Below, piece by piece: positions 1 through 8,937 of a stretch of 37,220 bases of DNA (its first letter is position 1; each line of letters starts with the position of its first letter). The translations under genes and the position numbers were made by a program. Under the pieces are notes generated by a model. It saw only the letters and a list, made by a program, of their open reading frames with translations, made no database searches and had not been told where the DNA came from. The stretch is from Labilibaculum sp041595635 (lineage in GTDB: Bacteria; Bacteroidota; Bacteroidia; Bacteroidales; Marinifilaceae): assembly GCF_041595635.1 (NCBI RefSeq), contig NZ_JBFHJW010000043.1, forward strand, positions 1 to 37,220, written 5' to 3'.

Positions 1-4
1 GATT

Positions 5-190
5 TTGGTGTTCGATTCATCCGTTCAGATGATAGAATGAAAAGGGAACCCGGTGAAAATCCGGGACAGTACCCGCTACTGTAATTCTCATTTTGCATGA
101 AGCAGAATATAGTTTTTATACCACAAGCCACTCTCAATATTGGGGGGAAGGCAATAAAAGCTGAGAAAAGTCAGGAGACCTGCCATATCG
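5..190 (+). ncRNA. Cobalamin (B12) riboswitch
   Basis: The conserved cobalamin-aptamer core is readable: AAAGGGAACCCGGTGAAAAT (40-60 region), then the CCGGGACAGTACCCGC and ACTGTAA strands (61-83), and the B12 box AAGTCAGGAGACCTGCC at 168-184. It lies about 145 bases upstream of the BtuB-like receptor. In this family adenosylcobalamin binding closes the pseudoknot and shuts down expression, usually through the ribosome-binding region in Bacteroidota. The expression platform is probably in 185-333. A short GGGT-AAA-ACCC hairpin sits at 279-289. The promoter must be left of the window or in its first bases. Confidence 0.93.
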
Positions 191-333
191 TAATTAATAT
201 CATTTTGCTTCCGGGAATCGAAGTATATGTATTGAGCCTACGCGCGAGTTCAGTATCTATCATTTCAAATTCTAATTAGGGTAAAACCCAGACAGTAAGA
301 TGTGATGTTTATGAGATTAAAAATCACTATGTT

Positions 334-2544
334 ATGCAGTCTAAAAATTATTTTCTGATCGCTGTTTTGTTACTGATGAGTCAGAGCTTATTTGCGCAGC
401 TGGCAAGTCTGTCGGGAAGGGTTTATTCCGATGATGGAAAGTCGCCCCTGATAGGAGCCAACCTTTATTTTCCGGGAACAACCATAGGAACTGCCACCAA
501 TGGAGACGGGGAGTACTCCTTTAAGAATTTGAAAGCAGGAAGCTATGAAATGATGGTTTCCTATTCGGGATTTAAGAAAAAGAAGCAGACGATAGAAGTT
601 AGAGCAGGCAATCAGCTTGTTGATGTTCTGATGCAGAAGTCTGAAAAAGAGTTAGGCGAAGTGGTGGTGACTGGTACGGGAACCCCTCACCATTTAAAAA
701 GTGCACCTGTACAAACTGAACTTATTAGTAAAAAATTGGTGAAAGCCGTGTCAGCTTCTGGTTTTGTCGATTTAATGACCACCGTTAGTCCATCTTTTGA
801 TTTCAGTCCTGGCAATATGGGTGCTTTTATGCAATTGAATGGTTTGGGTAACGATTATATTTTGGTTCTTATAGATGGAAAAAGAATGTATGGCGACATT
901 GGTGGGCAGAATGATCTGAACCGAATTAATCCTGATGACATCGAGAAAATTGAAGTGGTAAAAGGAGCTTCCTCCTCGCTTTATGGTTCCGAAGCCATTG
1001 CCGGAGTGGTGAACATTATCACCAAAAAATCGAAAAGAAAGGTCTACGCCGAAAATAGCAGTCGCATTAGCAAGTATGCAAGCTGGCAGCAGAATAATAA
1101 GTTAAGCCTAAACCTTGGGCGTTTTTCCTCCTTAACTACCTATGCACACAAAGAATCGGATGGCTGGCAGTTGAGCAATTACGAAATTGACGAAGACTAT
1201 GACAATGATGATGCTTCGGATGATGATTTGGTAGAGACCGATGCCAAAGCTGTGAATGCTTACACCGATTACACCCTTAATCAACGATTCGATTACGATA
1301 TCAGTAAAAAACTAAGTGTTTATGCTTCAGGATCGCATTACGAGAAGGAGGTAAGCGTTCCCACAACGGTAAAGAAGTACGGTTATTTTTTCAATGATTT
1401 CTCCTATTCGGCAGGAGCTAAGTTTCTAATCAACAAAACAGATAGAATCACTTTGGATTATAATTCCGATCAGTTCAAATACTACTATATCTACAATCAG
1501 GATTATAGCGATTATACCGAAGGACAGAAAGTTCTGAATACCAAACAAAGAAGAGATGATATCAATTTAAAATACATTTTTAAATGGAATGATGCGCATT
1601 TGTTTACCCTGGGAACAGAGTATGTGAATGAAGTTTTAGAATCGGATGGACGCTTGCTAAGCGATAAGGAAGATGCCTATACTTTTGCAGCTTTTGCTCA
1701 GGATGAAATTAAAGTGGTGAAAGATCTTTCCTTAGTAGCTGGAGTGCGATATGTACAGCACAAAGAGTTTGGAAGTAACTTCACCCCCAAATTATCAGCT
1801 TTGTATAAGTTGAATCATTTTAATTTGAGAGCAACCTATGCCAAAGGATTTAAAGCTCCAACTCTTAAGGAATTGTATTATCACTACCAGAAAGGATCTA
1901 CACTTTACCTGGGAAATACTGAGTTGGATGCTCAAAAATCAGATTACTATTCCTTCTCGGTAGAGTACATTATTTCCAAATTAACATTGAGTCTTTCGGC
2001 TTATCAAAATAGTGTGGAGGATATGATTGCCTACGAAACGGTAGAAACAAGCGCCGAGGATGAGGCAGATGGTGTGAGTAAAACCCGTGAGCACTACAAT
2101 ATTGAGGAAGCTGAATCGAGAGGAATTGATTTCCTTGTAAATTACAGAATTGGCGCCGGATTTACTCTTGGTGGTGGTTATTCTTATGTAGATGCCAATA
2201 ATAAAACAGATGATATTCGTTTGGAGGGAGTAGCACAAAACTATGTGAACCTTCGTTTGCTTTACGATAGAAGCTGGAAGGACTATAGCTTACATGTAAG
2301 TCTTAGCGGAAGAATTCAGGATGATAAATTCTACGATGGAGAGCCTGATGCCAAGGGATATCATCTTTGGAAACTGAGCACAAGTCATCAGTTTGCCAAT
2401 GTTGGTGCCTTTCAGTTGGAAGCCAGTGCGGGAATCGACAACCTATTCGATTATGTAGACGATAGTGCTTACGGATCTAATTATGGGACCTTAAATCCTG
2501 GTCGCACTTTCTTTATTGGTTGCAATATTAAATTCGCAAAATAG
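334..2544 (+). CDS. btuB: TonB-dependent outer-membrane receptor, BtuB-like (corrinoid uptake)
   Basis: Outer-membrane gated barrel of 736 residues that would import corrinoids using energy from TonB-ExbBD. Residues 1-22 form a signal peptide ending FAQ. Residues 25-100 are a carboxypeptidase-regulatory-like beta-sandwich, a usual N-terminal addition in Bacteroidota receptors. A TonB-box-like stretch (GEVVVTGTGT) lies near residue 108. The plug domain follows, with the typical IEKIEVVKGASSSLYGSEAI motif near 205-225 and GVVNIITKK after it. The rest is a 22-strand-type barrel ending in the aromatic GRTFFIGCNIKFAK. The ATG at 334 gives a good signal peptide and directly follows the riboswitch, which is the basis for assigning the cobalamin substrate. 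Without the riboswitch, heme or a siderophore would be possible, so the ligand is an inference. Confidence 0.88.
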   Translation: MQSKNYFLIAVLLLMSQSLFAQLASLSGRVYSDDGKSPLIGANLYFPGTTIGTATNGDGEYSFKNLKAGSYEMMVSYSGFKKKKQTIEVRAGNQLVDVLMQKSEKELGEVVVTGTGTPHHLKSAPVQTELISKKLVKAVSASGFVDLMTTVSPSFDFSPGNMGAFMQLNGLGNDYILVLIDGKRMYGDIGGQNDLNRINPDDIEKIEVVKGASSSLYGSEAIAGVVNIITKKSKRKVYAENSSRISKYASWQQNNKLSLNLGRFSSLTTYAHKESDGWQLSNYEIDEDYDNDDASDDDLVETDAKAVNAYTDYTLNQRFDYDISKKLSVYASGSHYEKEVSVPTTVKKYGYFFNDFSYSAGAKFLINKTDRITLDYNSDQFKYYYIYNQDYSDYTEGQKVLNTKQRRDDINLKYIFKWNDAHLFTLGTEYVNEVLESDGRLLSDKEDAYTFAAFAQDEIKVVKDLSLVAGVRYVQHKEFGSNFTPKLSALYKLNHFNLRATYAKGFKAPTLKELYYHYQKGSTLYLGNTELDAQKSDYYSFSVEYIISKLTLSLSAYQNSVEDMIAYETVETSAEDEADGVSKTREHYNIEEAESRGIDFLVNYRIGAGFTLGGGYSYVDANNKTDDIRLEGVAQNYVNLRLLYDRSWKDYSLHVSLSGRIQDDKFYDGEPDAKGYHLWKLSTSHQFANVGAFQLEASAGIDNLFDYVDDSAYGSNYGTLNPGRTFFIGCNIKFAK

Positions 2545-2560
2545 AAAATAACAATCTGTC

Positions 2561-2623
2561 AAAGTAAATTTCCTGAGCTGTTTAGAAATTAGAAACTCAC
2601 AAATCAGGGAATTTACTTTTTTT
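2561..2623 (+). terminator. Long hairpin plus T-run after btuB (terminator or attenuator)
   Basis: The 16-base arm AAAGTAAATTTCCTGA (2561-2576) pairs with TCAGGGAATTTACTTT (2604-2619), with a single wobble. The loop is 27 bases and T residues continue to 2623. This looks like an intrinsic terminator inside the locus. It would either separate btuB from the downstream genes or, by partial read-through, keep the receptor transcript more abundant than the rest. Confidence 0.7.
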
Positions 2624-2641
2624 AACGATTCAAAGAATAGC

Positions 2642-4123
2642 ATGAGCAAGTTGAAGAAATTACTTCTCCAGATTCACGATCTATCGGGCAGCTTGCTGAG
2701 CCTGATGTTCGTGATTTGGTTTTTATCGGGTTTTGTATTGATTTATGCAGGATTTCCTCATGCTTCGCGTGAAGAGAGATTCATGCATTTGTCGTTTTTA
2801 GAGCAGTCTGATTTTAATTCCATTCAAATGCCTTCGAACCTATCGGGTAGGCTGGAGTTGGAGAAGAGGAGTGGAATACCTGTTTACAGAGCCTACAAAG
2901 GCAGAAAGTCGCAAAAGGTTTACAATGCGATTTCCCTTGCCGAGTGGAAGAAGTGTAGTGAAAAGGAAGCCCTTGCTCTGGCCGAAGATTTTGTGGGAGC
3001 GAAGACATTAGCTGTGCAGAAAATTGATGAACTGGATGAATGGATTCCCTATTCGTACTACCATGTTTTACTGCCCATGTATAAAATTAGTTTGGACGAT
3101 GAGGAGCACACGCGGCTTTATATCTCTGAGAAATCGGGGAGCATTGTGCAGGAAACGACCAGGGCAAGTCGCTGGGCGGCACGCGTGGGTGCCATACCAC
3201 ATTGGGTGTATCTTCGCTCGCTTTACCAGCAGAAAGCTTTTGGTGCTACACTGGTTACAAGTCTTGCTTTCATAGGTATTTTGGCAAGTCTGTCGGGTTT
3301 AATTGTTGGTTTTATCCGTTTGCGGAAGAGGAAAAAAGGAGAGAAGAAGCAGTGGCAAGCTTTTACTCCCTACAAGAAATTCTGGTACAAGTGGCATCAC
3401 ATTAGCGGATTTGTCTTTGGCTTCTTTGTATTTACCTTTATTTTGAGTGGGCTGGTATCCCTCACCAGCATTCCCAAATGGATGGTTTCTGTGCATGCCA
3501 AAGTATCCCCTCAAAAGGTCTGGAATCAGAGTCCGGATCTGAGACAATTCTCAGAAATTACAATGTCCGATTTCTGGTATGCTCTGGACAATAAAAAGGA
3601 GATCCGTAAAGTGGTTTTTAAGAGCGTGATGGGGAAGCCCTGTTTTTGGTTGTATCGGAATCATTTCCAAACGGCCGAAATTTATTCAGTAGAGGAGCAG
3701 GGCATTCATCGCAAGGAGCACTATTCCGGGGAGGAAGTTCGCCAATGGTGCGAAAAAAGTTTTCCAGAGGTGGCCTATGACCTACAGGAGCAGAAGGAGT
3801 ACGATGCCTACTATCAGCCCACGGGCATGGCAACGCGTCCCTTGCCTGTTTGGCAGATCAACCTGAAAGATGCCGACCATACACGCCTGTATGTGAGCAG
3901 TAATAGTGGCGAACTGCTAAAGAGTTACAATAGCAATCAGCGCTGGCGACGCTGGTCTTATCGATCCTTACACGCACTGGACTTTCCATTTTTAAAGCAG
4001 CACGAGTGGCTGCGCAAACTGATTCTGATCGTGATTCTGATTGGAGGAAGTGCAGTGAGTATTTCGGGTTTTGTGTTGGGGATGCTTTCCATCAAACGAA
4101 AGTGCAAAAAGAGAAAGAAATAA
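2642..4123 (+). CDS. PepSY-associated four-helix inner-membrane protein (possible periplasmic reductase)
   Basis: A 493-residue membrane protein of the PepSY_TM type. Membrane helices lie near residues 17-37, 203-225, 250-272 and 460-484, and two large periplasmic loops (about 40-195 and 275-450) carry the PepSY-like segments. Histidines near the membrane faces (H12 in QIHDLSG, the HH pair before the third helix, and the H in SLHALDFP) fit heme or metal ligation as in the family. Relatives such as FoxB/PiuB are inner-membrane reductases acting on siderophore iron. Here it is the first gene after the hairpin and 12 bases before the chelatase gene. I infer that it supplies electrons for corrinoid or tetrapyrrole handling. 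The family is reasonably sure; the substrate is not. Confidence 0.8.
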   Translation: MSKLKKLLLQIHDLSGSLLSLMFVIWFLSGFVLIYAGFPHASREERFMHLSFLEQSDFNSIQMPSNLSGRLELEKRSGIPVYRAYKGRKSQKVYNAISLAEWKKCSEKEALALAEDFVGAKTLAVQKIDELDEWIPYSYYHVLLPMYKISLDDEEHTRLYISEKSGSIVQETTRASRWAARVGAIPHWVYLRSLYQQKAFGATLVTSLAFIGILASLSGLIVGFIRLRKRKKGEKKQWQAFTPYKKFWYKWHHISGFVFGFFVFTFILSGLVSLTSIPKWMVSVHAKVSPQKVWNQSPDLRQFSEITMSDFWYALDNKKEIRKVVFKSVMGKPCFWLYRNHFQTAEIYSVEEQGIHRKEHYSGEEVRQWCEKSFPEVAYDLQEQKEYDAYYQPTGMATRPLPVWQINLKDADHTRLYVSSNSGELLKSYNSNQRWRRWSYRSLHALDFPFLKQHEWLRKLILIVILIGGSAVSISGFVLGMLSIKRKCKKRKK

Positions 4124-4135
4124 CATAGTATTCAG

Positions 4136-5044
4136 ATGAATTATAAAAGCATATTTATGAAGAATAGAATAGCAAATACAAGCAAAATAGCTTTCCTGAT
4201 GATCCTACTTAGTATCTCCTTTATTGGGAATGCGGAAAAAAGGAAAGCAGATAAAACAGGGATATTGCTGGTTTCTTTTGGTTCCAGTTATCCGGAAACG
4301 AGAGCCACCTTTGCCCATATCGAAGAGGAAGTAAAAGCAGCTTTTCCCGAGCAGGAAATCCGCTGGGCCTTCACTTCTAAATTCATTCGCAAGAAATTAA
4401 GGAAACGTGGAGAGCAGATTGATTCCCCTGCCGAGGCACTGGCAAAAATGGGCGAAGAGGGCTTCCAAAAAGTTGCCGTACAGTCTTTGCACGTAATTCC
4501 AGGCGAAGAGTACGAGAATTTAAAGAAAACTGTGGAAGCATTTTCGGGCATGCCCAAGGGAATTGAGGAGGCAAAGCTGGGCGCACCTCTGCTCTATCAT
4601 CACGAGGATATGGAAGCGCTGGCTGCTGTTCTGGTTCGCAATCTGCCAGAAGAGATTGGCGCGAAGGATGCCGTAGTATATATGGGACATGGAACGCAAC
4701 ACACGGCCAATGTTTACTATCCGGGAATGCAGTACTACCTGTCGCAAAAAAATCCCAATGTATTTTTGGCCACCGTTGAGGGATATCCCGAATTGAGTGA
4801 GGTAATGGAGAAATTGGATCAAAAGAAATGGAAAAAAGTGTACCTGATGCCTTTTATGACCATTGCGGGTGATCATGCCAGAAACGATATGGCAGGAGAG
4901 GAGAGCGAGAGCTGGAAATCGCAACTGGAAGCCAAAGGCTACAGGGTAGAGGCGGTACTTAGGGGCATGGCCGATGAGAAAGAGGTGGTTCAAATTTGGA
5001 TCGATCATTTGAAAGAAGTTTTTCAGGAAATGAAGCTAAAATAG
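4136..5044 (+). CDS. cbiK: Exported CbiK-family (sirohydrochlorin cobalt) chelatase
   Basis: Type-II tetrapyrrole chelatase, 302 residues. The ILLVSFGSSYPETR opening (43-56), the MGHGTQHTAN motif with H185 and H189, and the PFMTIAGDHARNDMAG motif with H247 are the CbiK signatures; H185 and H247 correspond to the metal and substrate histidines. Unlike the cytoplasmic biosynthetic enzyme, it has a hydrophobic signal segment (about 18-33, ending near GNA), so it should act in the periplasm, as described for periplasmic CbiK forms in Desulfovibrio. A start at 4157 (residue 8) gives a more usual signal peptide and is equally possible. It sits between a PepSY protein and an ABC importer, without other cobalamin-synthesis genes nearby. 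It could insert or remove cobalt or iron from an imported tetrapyrrole; the direction cannot be read from sequence. Confidence 0.88.
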   Translation: MNYKSIFMKNRIANTSKIAFLMILLSISFIGNAEKRKADKTGILLVSFGSSYPETRATFAHIEEEVKAAFPEQEIRWAFTSKFIRKKLRKRGEQIDSPAEALAKMGEEGFQKVAVQSLHVIPGEEYENLKKTVEAFSGMPKGIEEAKLGAPLLYHHEDMEALAAVLVRNLPEEIGAKDAVVYMGHGTQHTANVYYPGMQYYLSQKNPNVFLATVEGYPELSEVMEKLDQKKWKKVYLMPFMTIAGDHARNDMAGEESESWKSQLEAKGYRVEAVLRGMADEKEVVQIWIDHLKEVFQEMKLK

Positions 5045-5049
5045 AAAGG

Positions 5050-5751
5050 ATGAATGTACTGATTTTGGCCTTTGCCTTGCTAAGCATGCCTAGTGGGGCT
5101 GCGGATTACGACTTGCTTGGAACACGGCAATATGCTTACAATGAGGCAGGTTTACGAAGTGAGAAAATAAGTTTTGATGCAGAGGGCAGACTGGAAGGAA
5201 AAGTCTACTACTTTTACGATGCAAAGGGGTATAAAATCAGAACCGAAAAATATTCAGTAGAAGACAGTCTGCTGGCGCTTTATGAATATCAGTTCAACTA
5301 AAAGGGCGAGAAAGTAAGCAGCTTAAAAACCGATTATCGCAGAGATAAAAAAAGTAGGAAAAGCTACCGCTACAATGAGGAGGGAGAAATGATTCGTGCA
5401 GATTATTATGCCCACCAATCCTTAGTTAAAAGCATTTGTTATGGCTACGATGTGTTCGGAAATCAGACTAGATATGAAGTGAAAAATGCAAAAGGAGAAC
5501 AAAGTGATTTGTGGATTACTGAAAACAGATATGATAAGGAAGGTCGCTTAATCGACAAGTACAAGCGAGATGCAGAAGGCAATTTAGTGAAAGAGAATCA
5601 CTACAAGTACAATGCAAAAGCACAAATTTCGATTAGCTTTGCCGATTATTATACCGGAAAGCGTCCCAATTCAAAGCGAGTGTACTCCTACAATGCTGAG
5701 GGACAAAAAATAGGATTTAAAAAGTATGTTTTGCGAAGCGCTCAACACTAA
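5050..5751 (+). pseudogene. Exported YD-repeat-like protein interrupted by an in-frame TAA
   Basis: An ATG at 5050, five bases after the chelatase stop and preceded by AAAGG, starts a protein with a signal-like segment (MNVLILAFALLSMPSGAA). Reading runs to a TAA at 5299-5301 and then continues in the same frame with no further stop to 5751, giving 234 codons in all. Both halves carry the same degenerate repeat, roughly YxYNxxGxxxxxxxxDAEGRL, resembling RHS/YD or MORN-like repeats, so they were once one gene. The stop falls where the repeat usually has an acidic or lysine residue, so one base change is enough to explain it. The downstream half has an internal ATG at 5389. The function is unknown; the position in the cluster suggests a surface or periplasmic accessory role. 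Confidence 0.75.
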
Positions 5752-5763
5752 TCAAATTATTTT

Positions 5764-6879
5764 ATGAGCAGAATGGTACAGACAGGAAGTATGATTGGCC
5801 TTTTGGGTCTTCTTTTGCTTTCCTGCCAAACGAACAAGAAGAAAGAGAGTAGCGATTTAAGCGCTTCCTATGAGAAAAAAGAGCTGGAATATGCCAGAGG
5901 CTTTGAATTGTTTCGTTCGGAAAAGGATCAAGTACTGAGGGTGTACAACAGTAAAAGCGTCGACTCTACCTATCAGGACTTTAAGCTGGTAGCTAAGAAG
6001 ACGGCCCCCGACGAAATACAGGTTCCCTGCAAAAAGATCATTTGCCTGTCGTCAACTCAGCTGACCTATTTTTTTGCTTTAGACGATATCGATCCGATTG
6101 TAGCGACCAATAGCAGCAGACATCTTTTTCACAAAGCTTTGGGAGAGAAAATTAAAAGCGGAGAAGTGAAGCGGGTTGGCAAAGAAGGTCATTTTAATAC
6201 CGAGTTAATTGCCGGCATCAATCCCGATCTGATTTTTGTATCGCCTTACAAGGCAGGAGGCTACGATGCACTTAAAAATCTTGGCATTCCATTGGTTCCC
6301 ATGGCTGCTTACGATGAAAAGAGCCCACTGGGAAGAGCCGAATGGATAAAGATGATTGCTCCCTTTATTGGTAAAGAGAAGCAAGCAGATTCTATCTTCC
6401 AAAAGGTGTCGCTTCGATACGATTCTCTGAAAAACTTAACTCAAAATGTTAAGAAAAGACCCACGGTGTTCTCTGGAAAAATGAGATCGGGCATTTGGTA
6501 TGTGCCCGGCGGGAAAAGCTTTTATGCCAACTATTTTCGCGATGCAGGGGCCCGCTACATTATCGATGATGAGAAGCAGGGCGCCTATCCACTCGATTTT
6601 GAAAGCATGTATACCAAAGCAGCAGCTTGCGATTACTGGCGCATTTTAGTTCCCGAGCCCATTGGCTTTGGGCGCAAGGCTCTTTTGGAACAAGACGGAC
6701 GTTATGGAGATTTTAAAGCCTACAAAACAGGCAATGTATTCATGTGTAACATTCGTGAAAAACCCTATTACGAGCAAAATGCCATGAAACCGGATGTAAT
6801 TCTGGCCGATTACATTCATATTTTTCATCCCAATTTATTGCCCAACTATCAACCTGTGTTTTACGAAGCATTACAATAA
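5764..6879 (+). CDS. btuF: ABC transporter substrate-binding lipoprotein, BtuF-like
   Basis: Periplasmic binding protein of 371 residues, anchored as a lipoprotein: the hydrophobic segment ends LLLLSC with the lipidated cysteine at residue 21. The fold is the helical-backbone class III (TroA/BtuF-like) type: IICLSSTQLTYFFALDDIDPIVA (about 95-120), GINPDLIFVSPY (about 155) and GGKSFYANYFRDAGARYI (about 245-260) are characteristic of corrinoid and siderophore binding proteins. It starts 12 bases after the repeat-protein gene and ends three bases before the permease gene, so BtuF, BtuC and BtuD should be co-translated. Corrinoid specificity is inferred from the riboswitch. Confidence 0.86.
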   Translation: MSRMVQTGSMIGLLGLLLLSCQTNKKKESSDLSASYEKKELEYARGFELFRSEKDQVLRVYNSKSVDSTYQDFKLVAKKTAPDEIQVPCKKIICLSSTQLTYFFALDDIDPIVATNSSRHLFHKALGEKIKSGEVKRVGKEGHFNTELIAGINPDLIFVSPYKAGGYDALKNLGIPLVPMAAYDEKSPLGRAEWIKMIAPFIGKEKQADSIFQKVSLRYDSLKNLTQNVKKRPTVFSGKMRSGIWYVPGGKSFYANYFRDAGARYIIDDEKQGAYPLDFESMYTKAAACDYWRILVPEPIGFGRKALLEQDGRYGDFKAYKTGNVFMCNIREKPYYEQNAMKPDVILADYIHIFHPNLLPNYQPVFYEALQ

Positions 6880-6882
6880 GCT

Positions 6883-7923
6883 ATGCGATTATTTTTAGTC
6901 CGAAAGTCGATATTAATACCCATTTCTCTACTTGTTTTAGTGCTCCTGGCGGCCTTAAATCTTGCCTTAGGCTCGGTAAAGATTCCCATGGATCAAGTGC
7001 TGAGCATTGTCATGGGCAATGGTTCCACTAATGTAATTTGGGAGAACATTTTACTGCGCACCCGTTTGCCACAAACCATTGTAGCTTTAGGTGCAGGCAT
7101 GGCTTTGGGGGTGGCAGGTTTGCTCATGCAAACGCTCTTTCGAAATCCTTTGGCGGGTCCTTCGGTACTGGGCATCTCTTCGGGTTCGAGTCTGGGTGTT
7201 GGTTTTGTTCTTTTGGTGGCCGGTCAGGTATGGGGATTTTCCTTTGCACAGGTAGGCATCTGGGGCGATTTGGCTGTTATCATTGCTGCCCTGGGCGGTG
7301 CATTTGCCGTTCTGTCCTTAATCCTATTCGTCTCTCATAAAATAGGGGGAACCCTCAGTGTCCTGATTATTGGGGTGATGATTGGTTACCTATCGAATTC
7401 GATTCTGAGTGTACTGAAGTTTTACAGCATGGAGGAAGATATTCACAACTATGTAATTTGGGGGCTGGGAAGTTTCTCGCGTATGTCGGTAGAGCGAGCT
7501 TATCTGTTTGTGTTCCTTACGGTGATTCCCTCGCTTTTGGCTCTGCTTTTGAGTAAATCGCTCAACCTGATGGCTCTTGGCGATCGTTATGCCAGCAATT
7601 TGGGTTTGAAGATTAAGCGAGCCCGTTTGCTGATCATACTATTTGCCGGGACACTAACTGCCATTGTTACGGCTTTTTGCGGTCCCATTATTTTTATTGG
7701 GATGGCCGTTCCGCACATGGCAAAGTTAGTTTCACGCACCAGTAATCATCTCTACCTGATTAGCAATGCCTGCATTTTAGGAGCAGCCACAGCTCTACTG
7801 TGTAATTTGTTGGCCCGACTCCCTGGCATGGAAAGCGAGTTACCCATTAATTCGGTGACGGCTTTTATTGGTGCTCCCGTAGTTATTTCGGTGATTTGGA
7901 AAAAGAGGAAAGAAAATTTTTAG
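6883..7923 (+). CDS. btuC: FecCD/BtuC-family ABC permease
   Basis: Inner-membrane permease of 346 residues, the usual length for BtuC, with about ten hydrophobic helices. The family stretch ALGAGMALGVAGLLMQTLFRNPLAGPSVLG (about 64-95) and the coupling-helix region ALGDRYASNLGL near 230 are clear, as is the later FCGPIIFIGMAVPHMAKL motif. It is flanked by the binding protein (three-base gap) and the ATPase (nine-base gap). Together they form a type II importer for cobalamin; only the metabolite identity is inferred. Confidence 0.92.
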   Translation: MRLFLVRKSILIPISLLVLVLLAALNLALGSVKIPMDQVLSIVMGNGSTNVIWENILLRTRLPQTIVALGAGMALGVAGLLMQTLFRNPLAGPSVLGISSGSSLGVGFVLLVAGQVWGFSFAQVGIWGDLAVIIAALGGAFAVLSLILFVSHKIGGTLSVLIIGVMIGYLSNSILSVLKFYSMEEDIHNYVIWGLGSFSRMSVERAYLFVFLTVIPSLLALLLSKSLNLMALGDRYASNLGLKIKRARLLIILFAGTLTAIVTAFCGPIIFIGMAVPHMAKLVSRTSNHLYLISNACILGAATALLCNLLARLPGMESELPINSVTAFIGAPVVISVIWKKRKENF

Positions 7924-7932
7924 AAGCAAAGC

Positions 7933-8937
7933 ATGAAGTCAGATTTATTGCAGGTAAAAGATTTAGCCATAGGATATGGCAGTAAGTTAGTTGCCGACAA
8001 GCTATCGGCAAATATTCCTTCGGGCGAACTCATCTGTTTATTGGGTTCTAACGGGACGGGAAAAAGTACTTTGATTCGAAGCATCTGTGCTTTTCAGCCT
8101 ATTTTATCGGGCAGTGTTTGTGTGAACCAATTAGAGCTTCAAAATTTGAATTCCCGTGAGCTTTCGAAGCTGATTGCTGTGGTTTTAACCGATCGGGTGG
8201 TGGTACCCAATGCCACGGTAGCCGAATTGGTGGGTTATGGTCGCAGTCCCTACACCGGAATGCTCGGACGTTTGAATGCAGAGGACAGGATGATTGTTGA
8301 GAATGCCATTGAAGAATGCGGAATTGCACATAAAAAAGACCATCCTCTTTCCTCTCTGAGCGATGGAGAAAGGCAGAAGGCTTTTATTGCCAAGGCGCTT
8401 GCCCAGGATACCCCTCTTATTATTTTAGATGAGCCAACCGCTTTTCTGGATTTGCCTGCGCGCGTTGAAATTATGCAGCTCTTGCGAAATATTGCCAACT
8501 CTTCCGGCAAATCCATCCTCATGTCTACGCATGATTTGGATTTGGCTCTTCAATTATCCGACCGGCTGTGGTTATTGCAGCAGGGAGGTCCATTAATTAC
8601 CGGAAGCCCGGAAGATTTGCTCCTTCAGAATGCTTTTCAATCTATGTTTCAGCACAAGGGGATAGAATTCGATAATAAAACAGGACTATTTACCGTCACC
8701 CACTCTCAGCATGCAAATATGGCGGTAAAGGGGCATGGTTTTGAGTATGTTCTGCTGCGCAGGGCTTTTGCCCGAAATGGGATTAAAACCATGAGTAAGA
8801 AGGAGGAGGATGCTAGCTGGCTGGAAATCTGCAAAAATGGTAGTGTTCACTTTAAATATTACAAGGATGGCATCTGCATGGGGCAGGAAGAGTCCATTGA
8901 GGATTTGGTTCAGCTTACCCTAAAATCGTTTCAGTAA
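7933..8937 (+). CDS. btuD: ABC transporter ATPase, BtuD-like, with C-terminal extension
   Basis: Cytoplasmic ATPase of the corrinoid/siderophore importer group. Walker A is GSNGTGKS (38-45), the signature motif is LSDGERQ (142-148), Walker B is LIILDE (162-167) and the H-loop histidine is H200. BtuD and FepC relatives usually end near residue 250-260. This protein runs to 334, adding an approximately 80-residue domain (about 255-334) that begins HSQHANMAVKGHGFEYVLLRR and contains short beta-like segments. That part may be regulatory; I cannot name it. Its TAA overlaps the ATG of the amidohydrolase (TAATG at 8935-8939), which indicates translational coupling. Confidence 0.92.
   Translation: MKSDLLQVKDLAIGYGSKLVADKLSANIPSGELICLLGSNGTGKSTLIRSICAFQPILSGSVCVNQLELQNLNSRELSKLIAVVLTDRVVVPNATVAELVGYGRSPYTGMLGRLNAEDRMIVENAIEECGIAHKKDHPLSSLSDGERQKAFIAKALAQDTPLIILDEPTAFLDLPARVEIMQLLRNIANSSGKSILMSTHDLDLALQLSDRLWLLQQGGPLITGSPEDLLLQNAFQSMFQHKGIEFDNKTGLFTVTHSQHANMAVKGHGFEYVLLRRAFARNGIKTMSKKEEDASWLEICKNGSVHFKYYKDGICMGQEESIEDLVQLTLKSFQ

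Noticed and set aside
97..279. A 60-codon open frame over the leader before btuB
   Set aside because: It lies on the cobalamin riboswitch aptamer and has no protein-like features.
5050..5751. Reading the two halves of the YD-repeat-like gene as separate genes
   Set aside because: They are in one frame with shared repeats and no second start signal, so an interrupted gene fits better.
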